From Acidithiobacillus sulfuriphilus (lineage in GTDB: Bacteria > Pseudomonadota > Gammaproteobacteria > Acidithiobacillales > Acidithiobacillaceae): a DNA stretch of 64,000 nucleotides. The stretch covers positions 3,064 to 67,063 of the forward strand of contig NZ_RIZI01000192.1 of assembly GCF_003721225.1 (NCBI RefSeq), read 5' to 3'. The notes under the pieces are model-generated. The model saw nothing but the letters and a program-made list of their open reading frames with translations, did not search any database and was not told the DNA's origin. The translations under genes and the position numbers were made by a program. Each line of letters begins with the position of its first letter. Positions within the stretch are counted from its first letter, which is position 1. Shown here piece after piece: positions 1 through 8,725 of the stretch.

Positions 1-1095
1 CCTGCCCCAGGCGCTCAGGTCCTCCGGACCGATCCGGGTAAGATCGGCCACGGCAAAGCGGGCCAATGCCTGTAGACCGTTGCTTTGGGCGTTTTCACCG
101 GCCAACGCCACCAGGCGCGCATCGCCTTCCACCCCCAGGACCTCTGCGCCCAGGCGGGCGATGGGCAGGGTAAAATTCCCCAGGCCGCAAAAAAGATCGA
201 GGATCCGCTCCCCGGCCCGGGGCTGGAGCAGGGCCATGGCCCGGCGCACCAGGATCTGGTTCACCGGCTGGTTGACCTGGGTGAAGACCAGCGGGTCGAA
301 ACGCAGGCTGACATTGAACTCCGGGAGCCGGTAACGCAGGGGCGGCGGCTCCGGCGGCCAGACGCAGTGAATGGTGGCGGGGCCGCCGGACTGCAACCAT
401 AGTTGCACGCCATGCTGTTGCGCAAAATCCCGCAGCAGCGCGACATCCTGACTGCTCAACGGCAGCAAATGACGGAAGACCAGGGCCACCACTTCGGGAG
501 TGGAGGCCACTTCAATCTGTGGAATCCCCTGGGGCTCGCCGAGCTTCGCCACCAAGGCGCGCAAGGGGAGAAGCAGATGGGCGACGCGGGGATCAAGGGT
601 GAGGCAGTAGCCCATATCCGCCACATAACTGCTCCGCCGTTCGCGAAAACCCACCAAGGCGCCGCGACTCTTGGGGGCCCGCACCGAAAGCCGTGCCTTG
701 CTGCGATAACCCAGACTGGGGCCGAAAATGGGCGGCAGGATGCGCTCCGGCCGCACCTTGCCGATGCGCCACAGGTTTTCTTCCAGTTGGCGCTGCTTGA
801 CCGCGACCTGGGCGCCGGGCTCCAGGTGCTGCAGGGTACAGCCGCCACAAAGGCCAAAGTATGGGCACGGCGGCGTCACCCGTTGGGCAGACGCCCGTTC
901 CACCGTAAGCACTTCGGCCCGGTCGAAACGGCTGCTGCTTTCCGTGCGGCGGGCCCAGACGCGCTCGCCGGCCAGGGCCCCGTCCACAAAGATGACCTTG
1001 CCCTCCACCCGCGCCACACCAAAGCCCTCGGCATCCAGCGCGCTGATCTCCATCCGCTCGGGGGCGGCATTGCGTATCGCCTTACCCTTGGACAT
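1..1095 (-). CDS. rlmD: 23S rRNA (uracil-5-)-methyltransferase RlmD, 3' end beyond window
   Basis: This open frame reads from an ATG at 1095 to the left window edge (365 codons), so the C-terminus, including the family's catalytic Cys, is not visible. The product begins [17 protein letters not shown] and has an N-terminal TRAM-like region. The iron-sulfur cysteines C77, C83 and C86 sit in [11 protein letters not shown], with a probable fourth Cys in [11 protein letters not shown]. The SAM-binding motif is [15 protein letters not shown]. RlmD (RumA) methylates U1939 of 23S rRNA. The family is about 430-450 residues long, so roughly 80% is present. It is the last visible gene of a minus-strand run from cysM, and its start overlaps the exonuclease gene end by 14 bases. 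A TrmA/RlmC paralogue is less likely given the Fe-S motif. Confidence 0.9.
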   Translation of the reverse strand, partial: MSKGKAIRNAAPERMEISALDAEGFGVARVEGKVIFVDGALAGERVWARRTESSSRFDRAEVLTVERASAQRVTPPCPYFGLCGGCTLQHLEPGAQVAVKQRQLEENLWRIGKVRPERILPPIFGPSLGYRSKARLSVRAPKSRGALVGFRERRSSYVADMGYCLTLDPRVAHLLLPLRALVAKLGEPQGIPQIEVASTPEVVALVFRHLLPLSSQDVALLRDFAQQHGVQLWLQSGGPATIHCVWPPEPPPLRYRLPEFNVSLRFDPLVFTQVNQPVNQILVRRAMALLQPRAGERILDLFCGLGNFTLPIARLGAEVLGVEGDARLVALAGENAQSNGLQALARFAVADLTRIGPEDLSAWGR

Positions 1096-1909
1096 GGGGG
1101 AGATTCTCGGGCCAGAGGGCAAGGAATTCGGCAAGGTGGGCTTCGTCGCGCTGGACGAGATGGCTACGCAACTGCTCTTGCCGGGCCGCATAAGTGGCGG
1201 CATCGAGATGGCCGCGGGTGAGTTCAAAACGCAGATGGATCAAGGCGGTATTCAATACATCCACTTCGCAATACTGGCGGATGGCGGCCGTCTCGCCGGC
1301 CTGATAGCGCGTCCAGACCTCCCCGCCCGACATGCCCAGCTTGCCCGGCAAGCCGAGCAGGAGGGCCATTTCCTGCAAGCGCACCACATTGCGGCCCTGA
1401 AAACCCGAGAGGACGTCCATGAGATCCAGATGGCGCTCGTGGTAACGGCTCAAGTAGTTGTTCCAGCGGTAGCTCTGGTCGTGTTGCCCCTGCTCCCAAT
1501 AACGGGCGGCGGGGATGCCGTGGAGCAGGGCGCGATAATGCAGGACGGGAAGGTCGAAGGCGGCGCCATTCCAGGAGACCAGTTGCGGTGCGTGGCGTTC
1601 GATGAACTGGAAAAAGGCTGCCACCAGACGCGCCTCAGTATCCTCCGCGGCGCCGAAACTGCTGAGCTTGACCTGCTCGCCATGCCACCACAGGGCGGAA
1701 ATGGCAATGACCCGATGCAGATGGGGGCGCATGAATTCCGTGGCGCCCTGGGTCTCGATCCGGCGCTGATGCTGCAGGAGTTCGGCCACGCCCTGATCGT
1801 CGCCATCGCCCAAGCCGTAGATACGCCGCCCGCCGGCCACGTCGGGGATGGTTTCAATGTCGAAAACCAGGGTATTGCGCACGGACGGGGTACTTATTTC
1901 TGCTGCCAT
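1082..1909 (-). CDS. Predicted 3'-5' exonuclease, PolB-like DEDDy family
   Basis: The 275-residue product shows the three DEDD exonuclease motifs. ExoI is VFDIETIPD near the N-terminus, with the metal-binding D and E. ExoII is [17 protein letters not shown] in the middle. ExoIII is [15 protein letters not shown] (YxxxD), which makes it the DEDDy subtype. This matches the stand-alone family of predicted exonucleases related to the DNA polymerase B proofreading domain. The start at 1909 (MAAEIST) precedes the conserved domain; an in-frame ATG at 1933 (MVSEQRR) is an alternative. Both starts overlap or abut the end of the upstream lipoprotein gene, so translation is probably coupled. The cellular substrate is unknown; RNA or DNA end trimming is an inference from the family. 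Confidence 0.82.
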   Translation of the reverse strand: MAAEISTPSVRNTLVFDIETIPDVAGGRRIYGLGDGDDQGVAELLQHQRRIETQGATEFMRPHLHRVIAISALWWHGEQVKLSSFGAAEDTEARLVAAFFQFIERHAPQLVSWNGAAFDLPVLHYRALLHGIPAARYWEQGQHDQSYRWNNYLSRYHERHLDLMDVLSGFQGRNVVRLQEMALLLGLPGKLGMSGGEVWTRYQAGETAAIRQYCEVDVLNTALIHLRFELTRGHLDAATYAARQEQLRSHLVQRDEAHLAEFLALWPENLPHVQG

Positions 1910-2577
1910 TGCCCGGCGCTGTTCTGAAACCATCTGCCCGGAGGCGCCTTGTTCATCCAGGCCTGGGCGAAGGTCGCCTGGATCTGGGCCTCCCACTCAG
2001 GATGTCCGTTGGCATCGGCGATCTGTTGATAGAGATTCTGCAAGAGGGCGTTGTTGGTAGCTACCAGGGCGCTGACCTGGGCCCGCTGGGCCAGAGGCAC
2101 GGCATTCAGGTCATGGACGGCCACCAGACCGGCGGCGGTGAAGCCTACGGCACCGCTTTGCAGATACGGGCGGATCTGCGGCACGAAGTCTTCCAGGCGG
2201 TCCTTGGCCTCCACCACCCCGGGGCTGCTTGCATTCAGGTCGGCTGCCGCACAGGCTTGCGCGCTCACCGTGCTGAACCCCATGTTGAGCACGTATCCGG
2301 CAAGATGCCAGGGAGAAGAGAGCATACTCAGCGGGCCCACGGTGGAGCGCGTAGGCGCCGAAACCGTCGGGGCCGTAGTGCTGCTGCCCGGAGCCACCAC
2401 TGCCGGCGTCCTGGCCTCCGCCTGGTACACCTGTTCCACCACCTTGTCGGCCAACTTCTGGGCAGCGGCGGCGGGGAAGTAGATATTGACCGTCACACAG
2501 GCGCTCAAGCCCAGGACCAAGGCCAGACCGAGCAGGGCTCGTCCACAACGTCCGCTTATCGTTCCTGCAGTATTCAT
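1894..2577 (-). CDS. YnbE/YdbL-like (DUF1318) lipoprotein
   Basis: The 227-residue product has a short signal peptide ending in the lipobox LGLSAC, so the mature protein starts at a lipidated Cys. The next residues, CVTVNIYFPAAAAQK, resemble the start of YnbE-type lipoproteins. The C-terminal part, LYQQIADANGHPEWEAQIQ through [16 protein letters not shown], matches the YdbL/DUF1318 pattern. Enterobacterial YnbE and YdbL are separate proteins acting with YdbH in intermembrane lipid transport; here both appear to lie in one chain. The gene follows the YdbH-like gene with almost no gap. ATG 2577 was chosen, with a GTG one codon upstream. Between the two conserved ends lies a linker of low similarity. 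The membrane role is inferred from the family. Confidence 0.72.
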   Translation of the reverse strand: MNTAGTISGRCGRALLGLALVLGLSACVTVNIYFPAAAAQKLADKVVEQVYQAEARTPAVVAPGSSTTAPTVSAPTRSTVGPLSMLSSPWHLAGYVLNMGFSTVSAQACAAADLNASSPGVVEAKDRLEDFVPQIRPYLQSGAVGFTAAGLVAVHDLNAVPLAQRAQVSALVATNNALLQNLYQQIADANGHPEWEAQIQATFAQAWMNKAPPGRWFQNSAGQWQQK

Positions 2578-2580
2578 CAC

Positions 2581-4341
2581 TCATTCCCCTGTCTTTACCT
2601 GAGCCCCGGAGTGCATGGCCGTCGCCAAGCGAGCCAGCAGTTCTGACCAGCCGACACGCGGATTGTATCCTACCACATCGACCCGTGGCAGCCCTTCTCC
2701 CTGTAAAATGACAAAGCCCTTGTCCTCGCGACCTACTCCGGAAAGCTCGGCGACATTGTTATGGAGAATGACACCCAGGCCCAGATGGGCGTAGCGGAAG
2801 GTCTTGAACATACGCAGAAAGAGGGTCTGGAAGAAACCGGATAGCCCATTGCCGCCACCCAGCCGGGTGAGGTTTTGCACGGCGGCCTGACTGATCTGCT
2901 GCGCTACGCCGGGGCTGCGCACCGTATAAAAGCGGGCGGAAAAGGCGTCCGGCCGCCAGTTCAACAGGCGCAGATCGTGGACATCGCCATCGAGAACACC
3001 GCTGATGAAGCCAAAGTGAAAGGCCTCCGTAAGGGGCTTCAGTTGCAGACCGCGCATGCGGACATCGGCGGTAAGGATGGGAAAGGCACCCAGGAGATTG
3101 CGGATGCGCAGATCCTGCACCAGGACATTGCCGCCAAAGGCCTGCGCCGAGAGTACGCCACTGGTCTCCAGATTCCCCTGGGCGTAGCGCAATTCGGGGA
3201 TGACGGCCGCCACCCTGCCGGTGAAGGGAGGCCAATGGAAAGCGGTGGCAAGGGCCGTCAAGTTGGCATTCTGCAAGGCGCCGGCCAGGCGGAAGCCCGC
3301 CCGGGGCCCGCTCCAGTTCCCGTCCAGTTGCTGCACCCGCAGCGATCCACCCAGCAGGACGATCTGTACCGGGTGGAGCAGGGAGAAGCCCTTCCCGGCC
3401 AGGAGGAAGCGCCCGTCCACCGGCCCCACTGGGAGACGATAGAGTTCGGCGGCATGCCACGCCAGACTAGCCTGCGCCGCCGGCCCTTGGGCCGCCCAGC
3501 GCCCCTGCGATGCCAAGCCCTGGATGGCGATGCGTTTTTGTGCATCCTGCAAGCCGGCATCACCGATCTGCCAGCTTATGGCCTGCAGGCCGCCCTGCCA
3601 GTCCAGGGAAAAGTGCAAGCTGCCCTGGGCCTGCAGGTCAGCGGCCAAGCCGCCGGCAGCGGCAAGGGGCTTGACCCAGGTGGCATAAAAGGGCCCCGCC
3701 GCCAGATCCGCGTGCTCCACCGTCCAGCGCGCCGCGCCACCCCCACGGGGAATGCGGGCCGTAGCGCTGGCGGTCCCCAACCCTGGCCAGATGATCTGCC
3801 AGGCCGTCAGACGCAGATCCCTTGCCCCTAGCTGCCAGCGCAAGCGGCTGCTGACGGGCTGCGCGGCCGGAGCGCTCCAATACCAGGGGCTCCACAAGAC
3901 GGCCCCCTTGCGCCAGCGCAATTGCGCAGTACCAGACCAAGTCTTGCCCCTGCTACCCGCGGCCGCCATCTCCAGTTGCACATCCTGGGCCGCCCGCAGG
4001 CCGGCGGCGTTGCTGAAACCCAGGCCCTGCCCCTGCAGATGCAGGGCAACGTGGTCGGCCTGGGCCCAGCGCGCCCCCGCCGCCCGGGCCGTCAGCGCGC
4101 CCTGTCCCTGCGCCTGCCAGCCCTTGGGCAGGAAACCGGCGCCGGCGAGGAGCGGCGCCACCTGCAGGTCTCCCTGCGCCTGGGCGGTCCAGCGACCCGC
4201 CACGCTGCGCCAATTCAGATTCAGCCAGCCCGGCCCCTGGCCCTGCATCCTGAGCCAGGCCGAGGCATTTCCGCCGATCTGCAGCACTGCCGCCGAAAAC
4301 TGCCCGCCGAGAGGACCCCAGGGGCTTGCCCTGCAGGGCAA
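2581..4341 (-). CDS. YdbH-like AsmA-superfamily intermembrane protein (main frame)
   Basis: This 586-codon frame carries most of a large beta-rich protein of the AsmA/YdbH/TamB-like group. The C-terminal part matches the YdbH pattern: ISGVLDGDVHDLRLLNW, QQISQAAVQNLTRLGGG, FRYAHLGLGVILHNNVAELSG and DVVGYNPRVGWSELL. Such proteins are inner-membrane anchored and span the periplasm as a hydrophobic groove for phospholipid movement to the outer membrane. The ATG at 4341 is not the true start: a signal-anchor sequence and the first hundred or so residues lie in another frame upstream, so one base is apparently gained or lost in the CCCCAGGGG tract at 4316-4324. It lies between cysM and the YdbL-like lipoprotein gene, which fits the known YdbH-YnbE-YdbL partnership. 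Confidence 0.72.
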   Translation of the reverse strand: MPCRASPWGPLGGQFSAAVLQIGGNASAWLRMQGQGPGWLNLNWRSVAGRWTAQAQGDLQVAPLLAGAGFLPKGWQAQGQGALTARAAGARWAQADHVALHLQGQGLGFSNAAGLRAAQDVQLEMAAAGSRGKTWSGTAQLRWRKGAVLWSPWYWSAPAAQPVSSRLRWQLGARDLRLTAWQIIWPGLGTASATARIPRGGGAARWTVEHADLAAGPFYATWVKPLAAAGGLAADLQAQGSLHFSLDWQGGLQAISWQIGDAGLQDAQKRIAIQGLASQGRWAAQGPAAQASLAWHAAELYRLPVGPVDGRFLLAGKGFSLLHPVQIVLLGGSLRVQQLDGNWSGPRAGFRLAGALQNANLTALATAFHWPPFTGRVAAVIPELRYAQGNLETSGVLSAQAFGGNVLVQDLRIRNLLGAFPILTADVRMRGLQLKPLTEAFHFGFISGVLDGDVHDLRLLNWRPDAFSARFYTVRSPGVAQQISQAAVQNLTRLGGGNGLSGFFQTLFLRMFKTFRYAHLGLGVILHNNVAELSGVGREDKGFVILQGEGLPRVDVVGYNPRVGWSELLARLATAMHSGAQVKTGE

Positions 4342-4639
4342 GCCGTCCTGACGTACAAGACCAGCCGGCTCGGCTATCCAGCCGGGTACAATGCAGGGAG
4401 GCGCCCGTCCATAGCCGCTGGCGGGAAAGCTGCAGCCGACCCGTATCCATCTGCACAGAGAATCCCGGGCCCGCGGGCTTGGCCGTAACGTGGACGTTGC
4501 GCAGCGACCAGTTCGCCCCCGCGATCTCTGCCGCCTGAATCTCCAGATCCGTGGCGCCGGCGGGTAGAGCGAAAAGCAGGCCGAGGAAGGCCACCCCCAA
4601 GAGGGGCGGCCAAGGACGGAAAGGGATGACCTTTCCCAC
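4316..4639 (-). pseudogene. 5' part of the YdbH-like gene, out of frame with the rest
   Basis: A minus frame from GTG 4639 encodes a membrane segment (RPWPPLLGVAFLGLLFALPAG) followed by a beta-rich stretch, TDLEIQAAEIAGANWSLRNV. This is the expected beginning of an AsmA/YdbH-type protein. It runs to LALQGKPLG and then loses the family pattern, which resumes as LGGQFSAAVLQIGG in the neighbouring frame. Deleting one G or C in the tract at 4316-4324 would join the two as QGKPLGPLGGQF, about 685 residues. This is either a sequencing error or a real frameshift. The start is uncertain because no clear Shine-Dalgarno precedes it and in-frame ATG codons lie inside cysM. Confidence 0.6.
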
Positions 4640-4655
4640 TGCGGCGCAGATTCGG

Positions 4656-5540
4656 CTAGGCCGGGAAAACACCGGTAGAGAGATAACGTTCCCCCCGATC
4701 ACAAATGATGACCACGATGACCCCCCTTTCCAGGGTGGTCGCCAGACGCAGGGCCGCCGCCACCGCGCCACCCGAGGAGATCCCGGCCAGGATACCCTCC
4801 TCCCGCGCCAAACGACGGGTCATTTCCTCGGCCTCGTCCTGGGATACGTCGATAATACGATCCACTTCTTCCGGATGGTAAATCCGCGGCAGATACTCCT
4901 GGGGCCAGCGGCGGATACCGGGGATCCGCGCCCCTTCCGTCGGCTGCACCCCGATAATCCCGATGGCCGGCTGCACTTGACGCAGATAGCGTGCCGTCCC
5001 CATGATGGTCCCCGTGGTCCCCATGGCCGACACGAAATGTGTCACCATTCCCCGGGTATCGCGCCAGATCTCGGGGCCCGTGCCGAAATAATGGGCCTCG
5101 GGATTGTCGGGATTGGAAAACTGGTCGAGCATGACCCCCTCTCGGGCCGCCACCATCTGCCGCGCCTGGTCGATGGCCCCCTCCATGCCGGTTTTTTCGG
5201 AGGTCAGTACCAGATCGGCGCCATAGGCGCGCATCACCTGGCGCCGCTCCACACTCATGCTCTCGGGCATGATCAGGGTCATCCTGAGCCCGTGCATGGC
5301 CGCCACCATGGCCAGGGCGATGCCGGTATTACCGCTGGTGGGCTCCACCAGGCGCATGCCGGGACTCAGGGTACCCCGCTCCAGGCCACGACGAATCATG
5401 TTCAGGGCCGGGCGATCCTTCACCGAGCCGCCGGGGTTGTTGCCTTCCAGCTTGGCGAGAATCTGCACCGTCTTTTTCGGGGCGATCCGTTGCAAGCGGC
5501 ACAGCGGCGTATTGCCCACCAGGTCTTCCAAACTCAACAT
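4656..5540 (-). CDS. cysM: Cysteine synthase B (O-acetylserine sulfhydrylase)
   Basis: The 294-residue product is a fold-type II PLP enzyme that makes cysteine from O-acetylserine and sulfide or thiosulfate. The PLP lysine is K41 in NPGGSVKDRPA. The substrate-binding loop is PTSGNTG at 67-73, and the phosphate-binding loop is GTTGTIMGTARYL. The C-terminal SSGGAVAAAL is also typical. Its length and the VERRQVMRAYGA region fit CysM better than CysK. The start is preceded by GGAGGAAAGAG. It heads the minus-strand run with the YdbH, YdbL, exonuclease and rlmD genes and is divergent from the VIT gene, so its promoter should lie in 5541-5686. Confidence 0.93.
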   Translation of the reverse strand: MLSLEDLVGNTPLCRLQRIAPKKTVQILAKLEGNNPGGSVKDRPALNMIRRGLERGTLSPGMRLVEPTSGNTGIALAMVAAMHGLRMTLIMPESMSVERRQVMRAYGADLVLTSEKTGMEGAIDQARQMVAAREGVMLDQFSNPDNPEAHYFGTGPEIWRDTRGMVTHFVSAMGTTGTIMGTARYLRQVQPAIGIIGVQPTEGARIPGIRRWPQEYLPRIYHPEEVDRIIDVSQDEAEEMTRRLAREEGILAGISSGGAVAAALRLATTLERGVIVVIICDRGERYLSTGVFPA

Positions 5541-5686
5541 CTCTTTCCTCCCTAGCCTCTTGCCACGTCAATCATACGGCGCTCCCATCTTTCTGCGCAG
5601 ACCACCGCAGTTCCATGTTATAGTTTTCTCTCTTGGCATCAACCGGTATATAGCTTCTTCCTCGGAAGTGAGGGCAAGGGAACCCC

Positions 5687-6385
5687 ATGGCCACCATCCA
5701 CCATGAGCATCATAAGCATGAAAATATCGGCTGGCTGCGGGCCAGCGTCCTGGGGGCCAATGATGGCATCCTGTCCACGGCCAGCCTCCTTACCGGCGTG
5801 GCGGCAGGCCAGGCCGACCATCATCAGATCCTCCTGGCCGGTGTGGCCGGACTCATCGCCGGCGCCCTGTCCATGGCCGCAGGAGAATATGTCTCGGTGA
5901 GTTCCCAGGCGGATACCCAGCGCGCCGCTCTCGAAACCGAAAAGCGCGAACTGGCGAAAAATCCCCATTCCGAACTACGCGAGCTGGCGGGTATTTACGA
6001 ACAGCGCGGCCTGGAACCGGCCCTGGCCGAACAGGTGGCAGGACAACTCATGGCCCACGACGCCCTGGGCGCCCATGCCCGGGATGAACTGGGCTTGACC
6101 GAGATGGCGGCGGCGCGCCCCATCCAGGCCGCCCTGGCCTCCGCCGCCGCCTTTGCCACTGGCGCCATCGTGCCCCTGGCGGCGGCGGCTTTTACGCCGC
6201 CGGTCTGGATCCTCCCCGGCATCTTCGGCAGCGCCATCATCCTGCTGGCCTTGCTCGGCGCCCTGGCGGCCTGGGCCGGAGGCGCAGCCCCGGGGATCGG
6301 CGCCCTGCGGGTGACTTTCTGGGGCGCCATCTCCATGCTGGTCACCACCGGGGTAGGGACCCTGGTGGGCCATGTCGGCCTCTAA
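5687..6385 (+). CDS. VIT1/CCC1-family iron/manganese transporter
   Basis: The 232-residue membrane protein starts with a His-rich stretch (MATIHHEHHKHENIGWL) followed by the hallmark first helix RASVLGANDGILSTASLLTGVAAG. A second conserved segment is GALSMAAGEYVSVSSQADT. Three more hydrophobic helices fill the C-terminal half, giving five transmembrane segments. Plant and yeast VIT1/CCC1 proteins move Fe2+ or Mn2+ out of the cytosol; bacterial members are predicted to export or detoxify these metals. The soluble loop KRELAKNPHSELRELAGIYEQRG is acidic and charged, as in the family's metal-sensing linker. Iron handling would fit an acidophile. The substrate is inferred. Confidence 0.85.
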   Translation: MATIHHEHHKHENIGWLRASVLGANDGILSTASLLTGVAAGQADHHQILLAGVAGLIAGALSMAAGEYVSVSSQADTQRAALETEKRELAKNPHSELRELAGIYEQRGLEPALAEQVAGQLMAHDALGAHARDELGLTEMAAARPIQAALASAAAFATGAIVPLAAAAFTPPVWILPGIFGSAIILLALLGALAAWAGGAAPGIGALRVTFWGAISMLVTTGVGTLVGHVGL

Positions 6386-6423
6386 CCCCGGTTCGGCATT
6401 TTCCGCTTTTCAGGACAGCAACG

Positions 6424-7125
6424 ATGAACACTGAAGCAATCCGCGGGGCGCCATCCTGGCATATCCACCCCGACGCCGAGACCCTTGCCCGGCACCTCGC
6501 CCGCGCCATTGCCCGCATGGCCGACGCGGCCATCGCTGCGCGCGGGGCCTTTCACCTGGTCCTGGCGGGCGGCAATACGCCGCAGCCGGTCTATGCCGCC
6601 CTCGTCTCCCGAGGACGGCGCTGGGACGCCTGGCACCTCTACCACGGCGACGAGCGCTGTCTCCCGCCCCAAACCCTCCAGCGCAACAGCCAGATGGCGG
6701 CAAGCGTCTGGCTGCAACAGGTGCCCATCCCCCGCGCCCAGATCCATGACATTCCCGCCGAAATGGGAGCGGAGGCGGCCGCTGCGGCCTACGCGGCCGT
6801 CCTTCCCCCGCAGCGCTTTGACCTCGTCCTCCTGGGGATCGGCGAGGACGGCCATACGGCCAGCCTCTTCCCCGGCCAGCCCTGGGGGCTGGATCCGGCA
6901 ACGCCTGCGGTGCTCTCCGTCCACAACGCCCCCAAGGCCCCCGCCGAGCGGGTCTCCCTCAGCGCCTGGCGCCTGCAGCGGAGCCGCGAGCTTTTCTTCC
7001 TCGCCACCGGCAGCGGCAAGCGCGATGCCCTGGCAGCCTGGCGGCGGGGGGAAGATCTCCCCGCCGCCAGGGTGGGGGCTGGAGCCACGGTATGGCTGGA
7101 CGAGGCGGCCTGGCCCGGCTCTTAA
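6424..7125 (+). CDS. pgl: 6-phosphogluconolactonase
   Basis: The 233-residue product carries the DevB/Pgl motifs LAGGNTPQPVYAAL, YHGDERCLPPQTLQRNSQMA and LLGIGEDGHTASLFP. These belong to the isomerase-like fold that hydrolyses 6-phosphoglucono-delta-lactone in the pentose phosphate pathway. Length is normal for the family. It lies 38 bases after the VIT gene in the same direction and may share its transcript. It converges on the SPFH gene, with a long perfect hairpin between them. No zwf or gnd gene is next to it in this window. Confidence 0.92.
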   Translation: MNTEAIRGAPSWHIHPDAETLARHLARAIARMADAAIAARGAFHLVLAGGNTPQPVYAALVSRGRRWDAWHLYHGDERCLPPQTLQRNSQMAASVWLQQVPIPRAQIHDIPAEMGAEAAAAAYAAVLPPQRFDLVLLGIGEDGHTASLFPGQPWGLDPATPAVLSVHNAPKAPAERVSLSAWRLQRSRELFFLATGSGKRDALAAWRRGEDLPAARVGAGATVWLDEAAWPGS

Positions 7126-7132
7126 GCGAAAT

Positions 7133-7170
7133 ACGGCGATTGGCGGCAAACCATCTCCGCCAATCGCCGT
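7133..7170. terminator. Perfect hairpin between convergent genes
   Basis: A 14-base perfect stem (7133-7146 with 7157-7170, core GGCGATTGGCGG) closes a 10-base loop. It sits in the 59-base gap between pgl (plus) and the SPFH gene (minus). Neither side has a clear T-run, so it is best read as a bidirectional transcript-end or RNA-stabilising hairpin rather than a classic intrinsic terminator. Confidence 0.6.
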
Positions 7171-7184
7171 CAAGGTGGCAACGC

Positions 7185-8108
7185 TCAGGTGCGCGTGCCG
7201 CTTTTCTTGACCATCTCCAGGGCCGTTCCCACTACGGCACCGATATTGCCCAGATCGGCCGGGATCACCAGGGTGGTTCCGGCCTTGGCGAGATTGCCCC
7301 ATTTTTCGATGAAATCCTTGGCCAACTGCATCTGCAGGGCCTCGATCCCGCCCGGTTCGTTGGCCGCTGCGCCGACGACGCGAATGGCGGTGGCGGTGGC
7401 GTTGGCCACCAGTTCGATGGCCTGGGCCTCGCCCTGGGCACGTAAAATCTCCGCCTGCCGCCGCCCGTCAGCCACGTTGATCTCCAGTTGGCGCTGGCCT
7501 TCGGAGGTATTGATCTGCTGCTGGCGCTGGCCTTCGGATTGAAAAATCAGGGCGCGCTTTTCCCGCTCCGCGGTAATCTGGAGCTCCATGGCATGCAGGA
7601 TCTCCTGGGGCGGAGTGATATCCTTGATCTCGTAACGGAGCACCTTGACGCCCCAATTGACCGCCGCCTCGTCCACCGCATTAGCGACCGCGGCATTGAG
7701 CATCTGCCGCGAGGACAGGGCCTGATCCAGGTGCAGCTTGCCGATCTCCGAACGCATGGTGGTCTGGGAAAGCTGCATGACGGCCGTGAACGGATTGCTG
7801 GAGCCGTAGGCGGCCTTCACCGCATCGGTAATCTGCAAATAGAGGATGCCGTCCACGGTCAGGGTGGTATTGTCCAGGGAGATGCAGACCTGGGCCGGCA
7901 CTTCCGTGGGGATCTCGCGCATATCAAAGCGATAGGCCACCCGATCGACGAAAGGAATGATAAAATTCAGGCCCGGCGACAGGACCCGGTCAAACTTGCC
8001 CAGGCGCTCGACGATCCAGGCCCGCTGCTGGGGAACGACGCGGATCGCGGTGCGCAGAATGGCAAAACCACCAATGAGGACCAGCAGAATGACTATGAAC
8101 GAGGACAT
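7185..8108 (-). CDS. SPFH/stomatin-like membrane protease-associated protein (QmcA family)
   Basis: The 307-residue product has one N-terminal transmembrane helix (SSFIVILLVLIGGFAILRTAI). An SPFH domain follows, with family signatures RLGKFDRVLSPGLNFIIPFVDRV, LDNTTLTVDGILYLQITD and RSEIGKLHLDQALSSR. A coiled helical region contains two near-copies of SEGQRQ. Stomatin/QmcA proteins form membrane cages that organise microdomains or modulate FtsH-type proteolysis. The gene overlaps the end of the NfeD-like gene by 16 bases; this SPFH-NfeD pairing is typical and supports the assignment. Confidence 0.88.
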   Translation of the reverse strand: MSSFIVILLVLIGGFAILRTAIRVVPQQRAWIVERLGKFDRVLSPGLNFIIPFVDRVAYRFDMREIPTEVPAQVCISLDNTTLTVDGILYLQITDAVKAAYGSSNPFTAVMQLSQTTMRSEIGKLHLDQALSSRQMLNAAVANAVDEAAVNWGVKVLRYEIKDITPPQEILHAMELQITAEREKRALIFQSEGQRQQQINTSEGQRQLEINVADGRRQAEILRAQGEAQAIELVANATATAIRVVGAAANEPGGIEALQMQLAKDFIEKWGNLAKAGTTLVIPADLGNIGAVVGTALEMVKKSGTRT

Positions 8109-8545
8109 GGCGACTCCAGGGTAGGGGACTCTTGGGGGCTCACCCGCAGATGCAGGAGATTATCGGTTTTCTTGAGGATAACGGCGCTACTGCCGGGGCA
8201 AGGCAAGGGCCCCTCGTCCACCACCGCGGACCATTCCGAACCGCGATAGGTCACCAGGAAGTGTTGATCCGGTCCGGGGCCGGACACAATGGTCACCGCT
8301 TGGCCCACATCAAAATCGGCCAGTTCCCGGGTATTTGCGGCCAGGCGGTGACGCAGCAGCATCCCCGCCGGAAGCAATACGATGCAGAGGGCAAAAAAGA
8401 GCCAGTGCAGAAAGTCCGGCGGCAGCCACAGACCACCGATGGCCGTGAGCAAGGCAGCCACCGCCACCGCCGCCAGATAAAAGGTACCCGTAAAAAGTTC
8501 CAGCACGGCACAGGCCAGGGCGATCACCAGAAATACGAAAAGCAT
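8093..8545 (-). CDS. NfeD-like membrane protein
   Basis: The 150-residue product has hydrophobic segments at about residues 2-25, 28-42 and 48-66. A beta-rich C-terminal domain, VGQAVTIVSGPGPDQHFLVTYRGSEWSAVV, resembles the OB-fold of short NfeD proteins (YbbK/QmcB type). Partners of this class bind stomatin-like proteins encoded next to them, as is the case here. No protease domain is present, so this is the short NfeD form. The extreme C-terminus (SPQESPTLESPCPRS) is encoded in the overlap with the SPFH gene and may be non-conserved. Confidence 0.8.
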   Translation of the reverse strand: MLFVFLVIALACAVLELFTGTFYLAAVAVAALLTAIGGLWLPPDFLHWLFFALCIVLLPAGMLLRHRLAANTRELADFDVGQAVTIVSGPGPDQHFLVTYRGSEWSAVVDEGPLPCPGSSAVILKKTDNLLHLRVSPQESPTLESPCPRS

Positions 8546-8684
8546 GGGCGCCCCCTTTGTTTAAGGATACAGCACTGGGACCGATGAGACTAAACAGGGC
8601 CGTCGGCGCGGGTGTTTTTTGCTCCGGCGGCCCGCGCCCGCTGCCGAACCCAAGAGATCCGGCTCTGGACTGCCCGGCGCTGCG

Positions 8685-8702
8685 AAAAAAATGGGAAACC
8701 CA
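8685..8702 (-). terminator. Weak intrinsic terminator-like hairpin after the 8726-9493 gene
   Basis: On the minus strand TGGGTTTCCCA is followed directly by a run of seven T. The stem is only four base pairs, so termination would be weak. Its position just past the stop of the 8726-9493 gene fits the end of the glgB transcript. The rest of the 8546-8725 gap holds nothing I can name. Confidence 0.3.
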
Positions 8703-8725
8703 CCAAAAGCCGGGACTTGCAGGCC

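Noticed and set aside
8546..8725. Possible structured RNA (6S- or tRNA-like) in a GC-rich gap
   Set aside because: No cloverleaf, no TTCGA loop with matching stem and no recognisable 6S pattern; only a weak terminator-like hairpin was found.
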